Shown here piece by piece: positions 1 through 7,570 of a stretch of 64,000 bases of DNA; positions within the stretch are counted from its first letter, which is position 1, and every line of letters starts with the position of its first letter. The translations under genes and the position numbers were made by a program. The notes below the pieces were generated by a model. The model did no database searches, was not told the origin of the DNA, and was given only the letters and a program-made list of their open reading frames with translations. Source of the stretch: Desulfobulbaceae bacterium BRH_c16a (GTDB taxonomy: Bacteria; Desulfobacterota; Desulfobulbia; Desulfobulbales; Desulfocapsaceae); NCBI GenBank assembly GCA_000961725.1, contig LADS01000036.1, forward strand, positions 1 through 64,000. Direction: 5' to 3'.

Positions 1-404
1 CAGAGACATTTGATTTTCTTGGCCTCACCCACTATTGCGGCACAAGACGGAACGGCACGGGGTTTCGGATGAAGCGGGCTACAGCCCGGAAGAAATATGT
101 TGCTAAGCTGAGAATCTTCAAGGAATGGCTGAAGGAGGCCAGGACTTTAAAGACCAAGGAACTCTGGAAAACAGCCAGTTCCAAACTGAGGGGTCATTTT
201 AACTACTACGGAGTAACCGATAATTATCGGCGACTTGTGCGATTTGATCAAGCAGTGAAAAAGCTGCTGTTTAAGTGGCTGAACCGTAGAGGAAAGAGGA
301 ACTGCCTTAATTGGGAAGAATTCAATAAAATGCTGATGCGATTTCCACTGCCAAAACCACGAATTATGGTCAGTATGTTCGGATTACCTGTGAATACTAT
401 GTGA
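1..404 (+). CDS. Group II intron reverse transcriptase/maturase, C-terminal end (5' partial)
   Basis: The reading frame is open from base 3, so the gene begins before the window. The visible part opens with a FDFLGLTHYCG-type motif, characteristic of the end of the RT/thumb region of bacterial group II intron proteins. It continues through a basic maturase (domain X) segment containing GHFNYYGV and LNRRGKRN, and ends at a normal C-terminus. No HNH endonuclease domain follows, so this is an endonuclease-minus type. Known members bind the intron RNA, aid splicing and reverse-transcribe the intron at a target. The intron RNA domains V and VI follow directly, so at least the 3' half of the element looks intact. 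Confidence 0.88.
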   Translation, partial: ETFDFLGLTHYCGTRRNGTGFRMKRATARKKYVAKLRIFKEWLKEARTLKTKELWKTASSKLRGHFNYYGVTDNYRRLVRFDQAVKKLLFKWLNRRGKRNCLNWEEFNKMLMRFPLPKPRIMVSMFGLPVNTM

Positions 405-405
405 G

Positions 406-568
406 GAGCCGTGTGCGTAAATAGCGCAAGCACGGTTCTGAGAGGGGCCGGTGACAATAGAAGGGACAGAACGAAATAGCAGCCACGTATTAGCCGCGTG
501 CGGCAAGGCGTCAACGAAAGACTCGCTATGGATGTGCTGTTTTAATTAAAGAAACCGGTCTACTCGAC
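406..568 (+). ncRNA. Group II intron RNA, domains V and VI and 3' end
   Basis: Domain V is the hairpin at 406-440: GAGCCGUGUGCG pairs with CGCAAGCACGGUUCU across a short loop. Domain VI is formed by 442-452 pairing with 554-565: eight pairs (including two G-U), then an unpaired A at 562, then three more pairs, which matches the bulged branch-point adenosine. The intron 3' end is predicted near 568, just after CGAC. Unusually, the domain VI stem is capped by about 100 nt (453-553) instead of a short loop. Pairing was worked out by eye. Confidence 0.75.
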
Positions 569-810
569 CTTTTGGGAAATAGCCAGTGTTAGGCATGCAT
601 TAAATGTCCCTAACAGCATTTGCCTTGTGAAAATAGATGATCTCTTTCAACATTAATAATCATGTTTTATTACAATATTAACGAGCTATTTAGTAAAATA
701 TTCGCAATCAATGCAGTATGTAATTCGCTTTCCCTGTGCAAGATGGGAGAAAACAAACCTCGGCTAGGCTACATTTCTTCCCAAAAAGCTGCTGCGGTCT
801 ATTAAATTTT
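569..810. other. AT-rich intergenic stretch with a GTTAGGC inverted motif
   Basis: No convincing gene lies between the intron end and the orphan gene. An imperfect inverted repeat sits at 588-614 (GTTAGGCAT, then ATGTCCCTAAC on the other side). GTTAGGC matches the GTTRRRY core of integron attC sites, but the full attC architecture is not visible. The AT-rich sequence downstream probably holds the promoter of the next gene; no clean -35/-10 pair could be chosen. Confidence 0.3.
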
Positions 811-1443
811 ATGCAAAAATCAATGGTCAAATTCAAAATTGATTCGTATGATGCTTTTATTGGAAAGAGAAAAGTTGAATTAATTGATTACAATAAAAAC
901 GTAGAGTCACATATTAAAGCTAAGTTAAGAGACTTGGCTGGCGTACACGGTAAAGATTATCCAAATATGCTAATCTGTGATATAGAACTGGAGTTAGAAT
1001 ATACAACTCTCAGTGCCAACAGATTTCAAATATATAGAGTTCCTGATCTTTTTATTTTTAGTGCCTGGGTAGAAGATCATTTAGGTATTTGGGAGAATTT
1101 ATCATTTCAAGCAGTATGGAAAGAGATAAAGGAAATTATATCCTCTGAAAAATTATCAATTTTCCCTGAAGTTATAAATGAAGAAGGATTCATATATTTC
1201 AATTACCCATTGGATAATCTAGACGAACTGGAAAAATCTATTCTTTCTTTTGTTGAAAACGCCGACTGGTTAGTTCAAGAGGCAAAATTGAGAATACAAG
1301 ATGTTAACTGGAATGATAAGGCTAAATACGAGAGGAAGAAACCCAATGCAAATAATGAAGACATTATTGAGCTTAAACCGAACATCATGGGTTTTGGAGT
1401 AAATCTCAATGCATTTTACAGATGGATTAGAAATAAAAGATAA
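811..1443 (+). CDS. Orphan hypothetical protein (AT-rich)
   Basis: I do not recognise this 210-residue product. The frame is open from an upstream ATG at 736, but the first 25 residues there look untranslated. The ATG at 811 (or 823) fits better, although neither has a good ribosome binding site. The protein is acidic and aromatic-rich (for example FSAWVEDHLGIWENLSFQ) and ends in a basic tail, with no signal peptide or membrane segment. Base composition is far more AT-rich than the core genes beyond 4 kb, suggesting horizontal transfer. It lies between a group II intron and a broken AAA ATPase, typical of an accessory patch or cassette. Confidence 0.6.
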   Translation: MQKSMVKFKIDSYDAFIGKRKVELIDYNKNVESHIKAKLRDLAGVHGKDYPNMLICDIELELEYTTLSANRFQIYRVPDLFIFSAWVEDHLGIWENLSFQAVWKEIKEIISSEKLSIFPEVINEEGFIYFNYPLDNLDELEKSILSFVENADWLVQEAKLRIQDVNWNDKAKYERKKPNANNEDIIELKPNIMGFGVNLNAFYRWIRNKR

Positions 1444-1445
1444 AT

Positions 1446-1511
1446 GCATAACCACCGGCTCCACTCGGACCCAGCAAAAAGCGCAGGTTCGGTAAACCGG
1501 AACGTTAGCAC
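1446..1511 (+). repeat. Possible attC-like recombination site
   Basis: Immediately after the orphan gene lies GCATAACC, then two GC-rich imperfectly pairing arms (CCGGCTCCACTCGGACC and GGTTCGGTAAACCGG), then AACGTTAGCA. This resembles the RYYYAAC to GTTRRRY layout of an integron cassette attC site, but the last core positions (GCA) do not fit GTTRRRY exactly and the inner arms pair poorly. No integrase is visible in the window. Confidence 0.22.
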
Positions 1512-1580
1512 TACAAATAAACCGCCTCAAAACGACTGCCGTCCATGGCGGTCGAAAGAAAGAAACGATAGAAGGATATT

Positions 1581-1802
1581 ATGAAAATTATAGAAATTGC
1601 AATTGAGAATTACAGAGGAATCAAAACAGAGCAAAAGATACCTTTGAATAATTTCTCCTCAATAGTTGGAAAAAATGATTCGGGTAAATCCATCGTACTT
1701 AATGCAATTGCTTCATTCTTAAATTTAAAAGATTATCCAATATCAATTTCGGATTTCAATGATACTGCGGCACCAGTAATACCCGTAAAGCTAGGAAGGA
1801 AT
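1581..1802 (+). pseudogene. Truncated N-terminus of an AAA/OLD-type ATPase
   Basis: The first ~70 residues match the beginning of RecF/SMC-like OLD-family ATPases: IENYRGIKTEQ followed by a Walker A motif VGKNDSGKS at residues 29-37. An intact protein would run to 400-600 residues and carry Walker B and often a TOPRIM nuclease domain; these are absent. Homology stops around residue 72 and the frame continues without a stop into an unrelated Cys-rich protein that has its own ribosome binding site and ATG at 1803. OLD-type ATPases commonly act in phage defence, so this is likely the stump of a lost defence gene. It opens well (ATG at 1581 after GAAGGATATT). Confidence 0.65.
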
Positions 1803-2108
1803 ATGACCGACAAAGAAATTTGCAAAAAACACGGGAAGGTTTCCGTTTGGATTGTCTGCAGTCATGTGGGAGACGGAAGCGCTGATACGATCATATTCAG
1901 CGAGAACCAAGATGCCCTGTGCTTTGACTGTGCTCATAATTTTAAAAATCTCACGGAGCTGGATGTGGTGGCTATGTGCTACGAGTGCCTGAAGGATTTC
2001 ACGGCAAAACTGATGATAGACACCAAAACCTTTGCCAACCTCAAAAATAGGGTTAAGGGTATCGAATACCTCAAGGGAAAGAGGGGTTACAATATAGAAA
2101 GCAAATAA
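1803..2108 (+). CDS. Small Cys/His-rich protein of unknown function
   Basis: The product is 101 residues. The start at 1803 is chosen because AGGAAGG lies just upstream and because the sequence before it belongs to a different family. The pattern C-x2-HG...VCSH...G...DALCFDC...MCYEC resembles small proteins with paired Cys/His motifs seen in many bacteria, and suggests a zinc site. No signal peptide or membrane segment is present, so it is probably cytoplasmic. The region is less AT-rich than the ATPase stump it is fused to, in line with a recombination junction near 1795. Function unknown. Confidence 0.6.
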   Translation: MTDKEICKKHGKVSVWIVCSHVGDGSADTIIFSENQDALCFDCAHNFKNLTELDVVAMCYECLKDFTAKLMIDTKTFANLKNRVKGIEYLKGKRGYNIESK

Positions 2109-2219
2109 CCTAGCGAAAATATGGATAGATTATTATTCTAGAAGTTGAAACGAGGTGAGAAAGAAAAAAGATCGTAAGATCAGATAATAGCACGTACTGC
2201 ATTTGTAATTGGTCTTGAA

Positions 2220-3119
2220 ATGTTAAAACCAAATATGCCGTTGATCAACGACCAGGAAGACGCAAAGGTTCCTGCCGGTCTTCCTGCAGTTATTGACGCT
2301 CATGTACATATCTTCCCTCGGAACATTTTCTCCGCAGTATGGAAATGGTTCGATCAAAATGGCTGGCACATCAGATATCAGATGACCTCTTCAGAGGTGC
2401 TTGCATTCCTGATATCCCACGGCATTCAGCATATCATTGCATTTCAGTACGCCCACAGGCCAGGAATTGCACATGAATTGAACAGATACATGATGGGAAA
2501 GTGCATCGAGTTTGGCAACAGAATGACGGGATTAGCCACAGTATATCCAGGCGAAAAGGATGCCGAAAGGATATTACGAGAAGCATTTGCCGCTGGTCTG
2601 GGAGGTCTGAAGCTGCACGCCCATGTCCAATGCTTCGATATGAACAGCGATGAGATGAATTGCCTGTATGAGTGCTGCTTGACAAACAAAAAGCCGATCG
2701 TCATGCATGTTGGAAGAGAACCGAGAAGTGTGGCTTACCGTTGCGATCCTTATGAGATTTGCAGTGCGGAAAAATTGGAACGTGTTTTACAGGATTTTCC
2801 GGGCCTGAAAATCTGCGTTCCTCATCTAGGACTTGACGAGATATCGGCGTACCGGAAGCTGATTGAAAAATATGACAATCTTTGGCTCGATACAACCATG
2901 GCTATAGCTGACTATTTTCCTATCGATGGGAAAATAGACCTTGGCCGTTACAGATCAGACAGAATTATGTATGGCTCAGACTTTCCTAATATTCCATATG
3001 CCTGGGACAGAGAACTTAAAATATTGAAGAGGGCAAACATCTCTTGCGATGCTTTGGAAAAAATAGCCTATAAAAATGCAACCGAGTTTTTCAGTCTCAA
3101 ATTTCGATCTGTGAAATAG
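2220..3119 (+). CDS. Amidohydrolase-superfamily metal-dependent hydrolase
   Basis: This 299-residue protein has the motif order of the amidohydrolase_2 (ACMSD/uronate isomerase-like) TIM barrel: D-x-H-x-H metal ligands at H28/H30, KLH at 131-133, a histidine in MHVG (H163), PHLG at 201-204 and the late aspartate in YGSDFP (D254). It probably uses one zinc or similar ion to hydrolyse or decarboxylate a small substrate in the cytoplasm; the substrate is not evident. It stands alone, with about 110 bp of AT-rich DNA before it and decayed sequence after it. The start ATG at 2220 has no clear Shine-Dalgarno, so a start a few codons downstream (ATG at 2235) is possible. Confidence 0.82.
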   Translation: MLKPNMPLINDQEDAKVPAGLPAVIDAHVHIFPRNIFSAVWKWFDQNGWHIRYQMTSSEVLAFLISHGIQHIIAFQYAHRPGIAHELNRYMMGKCIEFGNRMTGLATVYPGEKDAERILREAFAAGLGGLKLHAHVQCFDMNSDEMNCLYECCLTNKKPIVMHVGREPRSVAYRCDPYEICSAEKLERVLQDFPGLKICVPHLGLDEISAYRKLIEKYDNLWLDTTMAIADYFPIDGKIDLGRYRSDRIMYGSDFPNIPYAWDRELKILKRANISCDALEKIAYKNATEFFSLKFRSVK

Positions 3120-3315
3120 CACAAATCGTGACAGCGACTATTTAAATTCTCAGGTGTTAACCATGGTATCTATAAATTTTTAACCGTTGATCTCGGAGAT
3201 AGAAGTTGTGCTTGCCAACAGAAGCCTGCCAATGAGCATCCCTCGTCGGAAATCTTCTCCACCTATTACCGCCAGCCATAGCAGACCGAGACGAGGGCGA
3301 AGATCGCTATTCCAG

Positions 3316-3564
3316 TCAGGCAAACACGTCGTCGGCAGAAACGACCACGTCCGCCCCCCCGAAGAGAGGATGAGCAGATCGGCCAACCAGATCACGGTGT
3401 AGCTGTCCGTCGTTGATGGCGGCATCAACACCTTCGAGCAGAACCAACGCCTTCGCCGGGTTGTTATCCGCCTGCTGATCGATTACCCTCACCCTTGCCA
3501 GCCCGCTGAATTCAATGTTCAGTTGGTTAACTTGCTCGAACCGCCACGCCGACCTACTCGTCGT
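3316..3564 (-). pseudogene. Decayed minus-strand coding fragment
   Basis: On the minus strand a frame is open from just after a TAG (complement of 3565-3567) to a TGA (complement of 3316-3318). It reads as plausible protein (for example VRVIDQQADNNPAKALVLLE and GGADVVVSADDVFA) but has no start codon and overlaps the end of the small acidic gene in another frame. I do not recognise the family. It may be a frameshifted continuation of that gene or an unrelated remnant. Between 3120 and 3316 I see no supportable gene. Confidence 0.35.
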
Positions 3565-3734
3565 CTATATTCGAGAAAGAGGTCTACCAGGCTTCGATCA
3601 ATGGATGGTATTGCAGGTTCAGGTTCTACTATACTATCGCAAATATCAAATTCAATCATTGAATCACCAAGGAGATCCATCGAAGATGAATCATCAAAAG
3701 CCATGTCTTCCGCTTCCAATTCATAATGTTTCAT
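3519..3734 (-). CDS. Small acidic protein of unknown function
   Basis: The product is 71 residues, starting MKHYELEAEDMAF, with GGAG a few bases upstream of the ATG (complement of 3732-3734). The first 45 residues are strongly acidic and the end is basic (RRRVGRRGG). The ATG overlaps the stop of the preceding minus-strand frame in an ATGA arrangement, which suggests the two were once translated together. It may be a truncated remnant, because coding-like sequence continues downstream in another frame. No family recognised. Confidence 0.4.
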   Translation of the reverse strand: MKHYELEAEDMAFDDSSSMDLLGDSMIEFDICDSIVEPEPAIPSIDRSLVDLFLEYRRRVGRRGGSSKLTN

Positions 3735-3934
3735 ATTTTTCTCCGACAAAAATTAACTACCTCAAGAGCATCCGGTAGCCCCATTACCCTTTCTCTCGCA
3801 GTATCGATTTTTAAAATTCCTCGCCCCGCACACGCTTTCGCTAAAACGCGAAAGATATTTTCAATGCCGTTCAGTTCAACCCAATCTATGCACGCTGCCA
3901 GTACATCAGTTCCGGCAATCTCACCAGAGAGACA
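3731..3934 (-). pseudogene. Coding remnant lacking a start, coupled to the small acidic gene
   Basis: The minus-strand frame runs 67 codons after an in-frame TGA and ends exactly in the ATGA shared with the next gene. It contains protein-like sequence such as AACIDWVELNGIENIFRVLA and GLPDALEVVNFCRRKI, but no ATG, GTG or TTG near its beginning. The likeliest reading is a gene whose 5' part has been lost or interrupted by a stop. A readthrough or selenocysteine TGA was considered and has no support. Family unknown. Confidence 0.35.
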
Positions 3935-3984
3935 TCACCCTGACAGAACACTCTGATTCAATCGAACTTGCACATTGCACCCTC

Positions 3985-4404
3985 TTAGCCGTAACCCAGG
4001 GAATCCAGTTCGTCATCGTCGAATCCCATGAAGTGGGCAATCTCGTGGACGACGGTTATCTCGATTTCCCTGATCAGCTCCTCATGGCTCAGGCAAAAGG
4101 CCTCGAGGGGCTCTTGAAAGATATAGATGGTGTCCGGGTATAAAGGGGGATCGGCCGGGCTGCGTTCGGTAAGCGGCACTCCCGAAAAAATGCCGAACAA
4201 TACCTCGTCGGGAGGAAAACCGATCTCTGCCAGCAGTTCCCTGCTCGAGTTTGGCTGAACCGAGATTATGAGATTATCGAGATGCCGCCTGATTTCCAGA
4301 GGAATGCGGGCGATGGCCTGTTCTACCAGGTGGTCGAAAGCCTCGGTGCTTAGTTTCACCTGCTTTCCCGATGTTTCTTCAGATGCTTTTTCTTTGTCGG
4401 TCAT
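3985..4404 (-). CDS. Zincin-fold metallopeptidase family protein (PF06262 type)
   Basis: The 139-residue protein ends with VVHEIAHFMGFDDDELDSLGYG. The HExxH zinc motif is H120-E121-H124, and the following GFDDDEL is typical of the small minimal-gluzincin family (TTHA0227-like). No signal peptide is seen, so it is probably cytoplasmic. Family members are short (110-140 residues) and of largely unknown substrate. An upstream region of about 200 bp separates it from the divergent ric gene; that spacer may hold both promoters. Confidence 0.85.
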   Translation of the reverse strand: MTDKEKASEETSGKQVKLSTEAFDHLVEQAIARIPLEIRRHLDNLIISVQPNSSRELLAEIGFPPDEVLFGIFSGVPLTERSPADPPLYPDTIYIFQEPLEAFCLSHEELIREIEITVVHEIAHFMGFDDDELDSLGYG

Positions 4405-4532
4405 ATGCTCCCCTCACAAGAGGTAATAACTCTTCGAGTAGATAAAGTTGAACCAGGCAGGATCCAACCGTGAGCTTGCTTTGTCCCACACCTTCCTATT
4501 GCCCATTGTCCTATCTGAGTTACTTTATCATA

Positions 4533-4556
4533 ACCCGACTACAGCGCAGGTCGGGT
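4533..4556. promoter_or_regulatory. Small inverted repeat in the divergent spacer before ric
   Basis: ACCCGAC at 4533-4539 pairs with GTCGGGT at 4550-4556 across a 10-nt loop, in the spacer between the divergent zincin and ric genes. It is not followed by a T-run, so it is more likely an operator or leader hairpin than a terminator. The position, about 60 bp before ric, would suit a nitrosative-stress regulator, but no known NsrR or HcpR consensus is apparent. Confidence 0.3.
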
Positions 4557-4617
4557 AAAAATCGACATACTTTCGGAGATCATTCCGGAGAATCATAGAG
4601 CACCAAAGGATACAGAC

Positions 4618-5334
4618 ATGGAAAACACGAACGCATTCCTGAAAAGAACAATCGGCGAGATTGTTGCCGACGATTACCGTGCTGCAACCGTCTTTGAGAA
4701 GCACGGGGTGGATTTCTGCTGCGGCGGTCAGGTTACCCTTTCAGACACCTGCCTTGAAAAAGGGCTCGACCCAGCCCGGATAATCGACGAGATCGAGGCC
4801 GTGCAGAAAACACCTGTCGAAAGAGGCCGCAATTACGGGTCATGGTCGCTGTCCTTCCTTGCCGATTACATCGTCAATACCCACCATACCTATCTCAGGG
4901 AAAATATTGGAGAAATCGTGGCCTACACCCAGAAGATCGCCAAGGTTCACGGCGAACACCATCCCGAGGTGGTGGAGATCGCCGCCATCTTTGCCAAAAT
5001 TGAAAACGACATGTTGGCCCACCTCCGGGCGGAGGAAGAGGTTTGCTTCCCGGCGATCAAACGGGTCGAGGAAGCTCAAAAGGCCGGCATGTCTCCTTCT
5101 GTCGAGGACATCGAAACAATCAGGCATTCCCTTCTGAATTTTCACCTTGAGCACGAGGAGATCGGCGATGCGGCGCATAAAATCCGTCATCTGGCAAAAG
5201 GATTTGCACTTCCGGACGATGCATGCAATACCTTTATGATCACATATCAAAAACTTCAGGAGTTCGAGGATGACTTGCATAAACACGTCCACCTGGAGAA
5301 CAATATCCTCTTCCCGAAGGTAACAGGGATGTAG
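4618..5334 (+). CDS. ric: Iron-sulfur cluster repair di-iron protein Ric (ScdA/YtfE family)
   Basis: The 238-residue protein has the two expected parts. Residues 1-65 form the ScdA N-terminal domain with the signature HGVDFCCGG (C34, C35). Residues ~80-238 form a hemerythrin-like di-iron domain with conserved histidines and glutamates in NTHHTYLRE, HGEHHPE, HLRAEEE, FHLEHEE and HVHLENNILFP. Ric proteins help rebuild Fe-S clusters damaged by nitric oxide or peroxide in the cytoplasm. AAAGGA sits before the ATG. It is monocistronic here and transcribed away from the zincin. In an anaerobe rich in Fe-S enzymes, as this window suggests, it would protect those enzymes. Confidence 0.93.
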   Translation: MENTNAFLKRTIGEIVADDYRAATVFEKHGVDFCCGGQVTLSDTCLEKGLDPARIIDEIEAVQKTPVERGRNYGSWSLSFLADYIVNTHHTYLRENIGEIVAYTQKIAKVHGEHHPEVVEIAAIFAKIENDMLAHLRAEEEVCFPAIKRVEEAQKAGMSPSVEDIETIRHSLLNFHLEHEEIGDAAHKIRHLAKGFALPDDACNTFMITYQKLQEFEDDLHKHVHLENNILFPKVTGM

Positions 5335-5443
5335 GAGTGTTGTAAGAACATTCGGATCGCATCGTGCGGGGCAATTGCCGGTGGAGCCTGTGCTGACAGA
5401 CACTGTAACTTAATCATTGCATGCCTCGTTGTCCGGAGGATTG

Positions 5444-6376
5444 GTGAACGCCGTGCGGCGCCTTTTATTTTTGATCGGCCTATTGATATTCCTGCTGTTA
5501 CCGATGGTTTTGCCGCCCTCCAGTACGAGTCTTCGCCGTGTGCTTGAACATGAGCTTGGCCGTGCCGGCAGTACATCCCCCTCGTACCGCTGTACGGTCG
5601 GAGCCCATCGCGGATCATCTGTCGTTTTTCGAGAAAACACACTATCGGCCTTGAAGGCGGCAGAAAGCGATCCCTTCTATGATTTTATCGAATTCGATGT
5701 TCAGTACACAAAGGACAAACAGATCGTACTGTTCCATGATCGACGACTGCTCCGGTTGTTCGGTAAAATCAATTCCATCGGCAATGGGACCTATGACGAA
5801 CTCAGGAAACTGTCCGGCGGCGAGATTGCTTTATACTCGGAGGCGATGAAGGTCCTCCATACGAAAAAAATCAATATCGAGATCAAGTCCCAGGGAGATA
5901 AGGGGGAAGACGAGCAGTTAGCCGACGCAATCATCGCAGACATCCGGGCCCGGGGGAGGGAAAAGGATCTTATGATCAGCTCCATCTCCGGCGAGGTGAT
6001 CGCCTACATCAAAAACAAATATCCTCATATCCGCACCGGACAGATATACTGGCTGACCTGGTCGACCTACGTACACCTGGATACGTTTACCGAAGGATTA
6101 TACGATAGATTCAGCGACTCACAGGCTGACTTTTTGATGCTGTATGTCGCCAATCTCAGGAACATCGAAGGGTTGCTGAAGCTCAAGCCTCCGGGGAAAA
6201 CCATCATGTTCTGGGATTTCGACGACCGGATGTATCTGGTCCACAAGGACTCTGCCGACAGGTTGTGGGGCACATCAACCGTAACCAATATATGGCAGAA
6301 CCTTGTATTCTTGATGAGCTGGACAAATCTCCGGCAGTTTCGGGAAGAGCCTCTTTTCGGAAAAAACGGCAGCTGA
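5444..6376 (+). CDS. Glycerophosphodiester phosphodiesterase family protein
   Basis: This ~310-residue protein has an N-terminal hydrophobic segment (LLFLIGLLIFLLLPMVLPP), so it is anchored to or exported across the inner membrane. A GDPD barrel follows: GAHRGSSVVFRENTLSALKAA (first catalytic His and substrate Arg/Glu), then FIEFDVQYTKDKQIVLFHD (metal-binding Glu/Asp and second His). Members hydrolyse glycerophosphodiesters to glycerol-3-phosphate and an alcohol. The start is a GTG at 5444 or 5453, chosen because CGGAGGA lies just before; a TTG at 5417 is also in frame. It is followed closely by a dipeptidase gene. Confidence 0.83.
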   Translation: MNAVRRLLFLIGLLIFLLLPMVLPPSSTSLRRVLEHELGRAGSTSPSYRCTVGAHRGSSVVFRENTLSALKAAESDPFYDFIEFDVQYTKDKQIVLFHDRRLLRLFGKINSIGNGTYDELRKLSGGEIALYSEAMKVLHTKKINIEIKSQGDKGEDEQLADAIIADIRARGREKDLMISSISGEVIAYIKNKYPHIRTGQIYWLTWSTYVHLDTFTEGLYDRFSDSQADFLMLYVANLRNIEGLLKLKPPGKTIMFWDFDDRMYLVHKDSADRLWGTSTVTNIWQNLVFLMSWTNLRQFREEPLFGKNGS

Positions 6377-6434
6377 TAATGTTTCAGGCAACACTAACGC
6401 CAACAAATTGATATAACCTCTACCTGAGGCTCCT

Positions 6435-7493
6435 ATGCCCCCGACATTCGACGATTTGCATATTTTCGACGGCCACAATGATTCGCTGATGATCCTTTCC
6501 GGCACCGAGCGATCTTTTCTTGAGCGCAGCGATACCGGTCACTTCGACCTTCCTCGGGCAATCGAGGGCCGGTTCGGCGGCGGATTGTTCGCCATTTTTG
6601 TCCCGCCCGTCGGCATGCAGCCGGAAGACGGGGTTTTCTCAACCACCATGCCTGCAAAAAATGGCGAGGAACTGCAGGCCATTCCGGGCTACTATGCCGA
6701 ATGGGTCACCAACCGGTGTATCGACCGTTTCTTGCTTCTCGAGCAGCAGTCCGGCGGACGTATTCGCCTGACCAGGAGTTTTTCCCAGCTCGAGCAGCAA
6801 TTTGCCGCCGGCACCATTTCGGCGATCCTTCACTTTGAAGGGGCCGAGGCCATTGCCACCGACCTTGGCAACCTCGATTACTATTACGACAAGGGGCTGC
6901 GGTCGCTTGGACTGGTCTGGAGCCGCCCCAACGCCTTTGGTTACGGGGTGGACTTCGCCTTTCCCGGCGGACCAGATACCGGTCCCGGCCTCACGCCGGC
7001 CGGGTTCGAACTGGTTGCCGCCTGCAATGCCAAAGGGATTTTGCTCGATCTCTCCCACCTGAACGAAAAAGGTTTATGGGATGTGGCCGGAACCTCGACC
7101 AGACCACTGGTGGCCAGCCACTCCTGCATGTACGGCCTGTGCCCCTGCTCCCGCAATCTTACCGACCGTCAACTTGCGGCGATCAAGGAGTCGAACGGGG
7201 TGGTCGGCATCAATTTCGCCCCGGCTTTTCTGCGGGCCGACGGCCAGCTCACGGCGCAGACGCCGATCAGCGAAATTGTCCGGCATATCTGCTACGGCAT
7301 AGAGAAAATGGGGATCGACCACATCGCCTTCGGCTCCGATCTTGACGGGGTGCTTCTGCCGGAAGAGGTGGGCAGTGTGGCGGGGCTGCCGAAAATTCTC
7401 GCTCTTCTTGCCGAGGAAGGTTTCGATCGGCCGGCGCTTGAAAAAATTGCCTACGGCAACTGGTTCCGTGTGATCGGTGAAACCTTACTGTGA
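6435..7493 (+). CDS. Membrane-dipeptidase family (M19) zinc peptidase
   Basis: At 352 residues this is the normal length for renal-dipeptidase-like M19 enzymes. The di-zinc ligands are visible: H14 and D16 in DGHNDSL, bridging E135 in HFEGAEA, H208 in LDLSHLN, H229 in VASHS, and D302 in FGSDLDG. The family cleaves dipeptides, often with relaxed stereochemistry at the second residue. No signal peptide is present, so it is probably cytoplasmic. It lies 58 bp after the GDPD gene and may be cotranscribed. Confidence 0.92.
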   Translation: MPPTFDDLHIFDGHNDSLMILSGTERSFLERSDTGHFDLPRAIEGRFGGGLFAIFVPPVGMQPEDGVFSTTMPAKNGEELQAIPGYYAEWVTNRCIDRFLLLEQQSGGRIRLTRSFSQLEQQFAAGTISAILHFEGAEAIATDLGNLDYYYDKGLRSLGLVWSRPNAFGYGVDFAFPGGPDTGPGLTPAGFELVAACNAKGILLDLSHLNEKGLWDVAGTSTRPLVASHSCMYGLCPCSRNLTDRQLAAIKESNGVVGINFAPAFLRADGQLTAQTPISEIVRHICYGIEKMGIDHIAFGSDLDGVLLPEEVGSVAGLPKILALLAEEGFDRPALEKIAYGNWFRVIGETLL

Positions 7494-7570
7494 TGAAACT
7501 GCCGGGGAGAGGGAAAACCGGCATGCAATCTGAATCTTGCCCTGTTCCCCGATTGCCGCTATAGTAGCGC

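Noticed and set aside
3935..3945. In-frame TGA before the 3731-3934 fragment as a possible selenocysteine codon
   Set aside because: No SECIS-like hairpin just downstream and no recognisable selenoprotein family.
3515..3956. Plus-strand open frames opposite the small acidic minus-strand gene
   Set aside because: Low-complexity, Arg/Ser-rich translations without start signals; the minus strand gives the protein-like reading.
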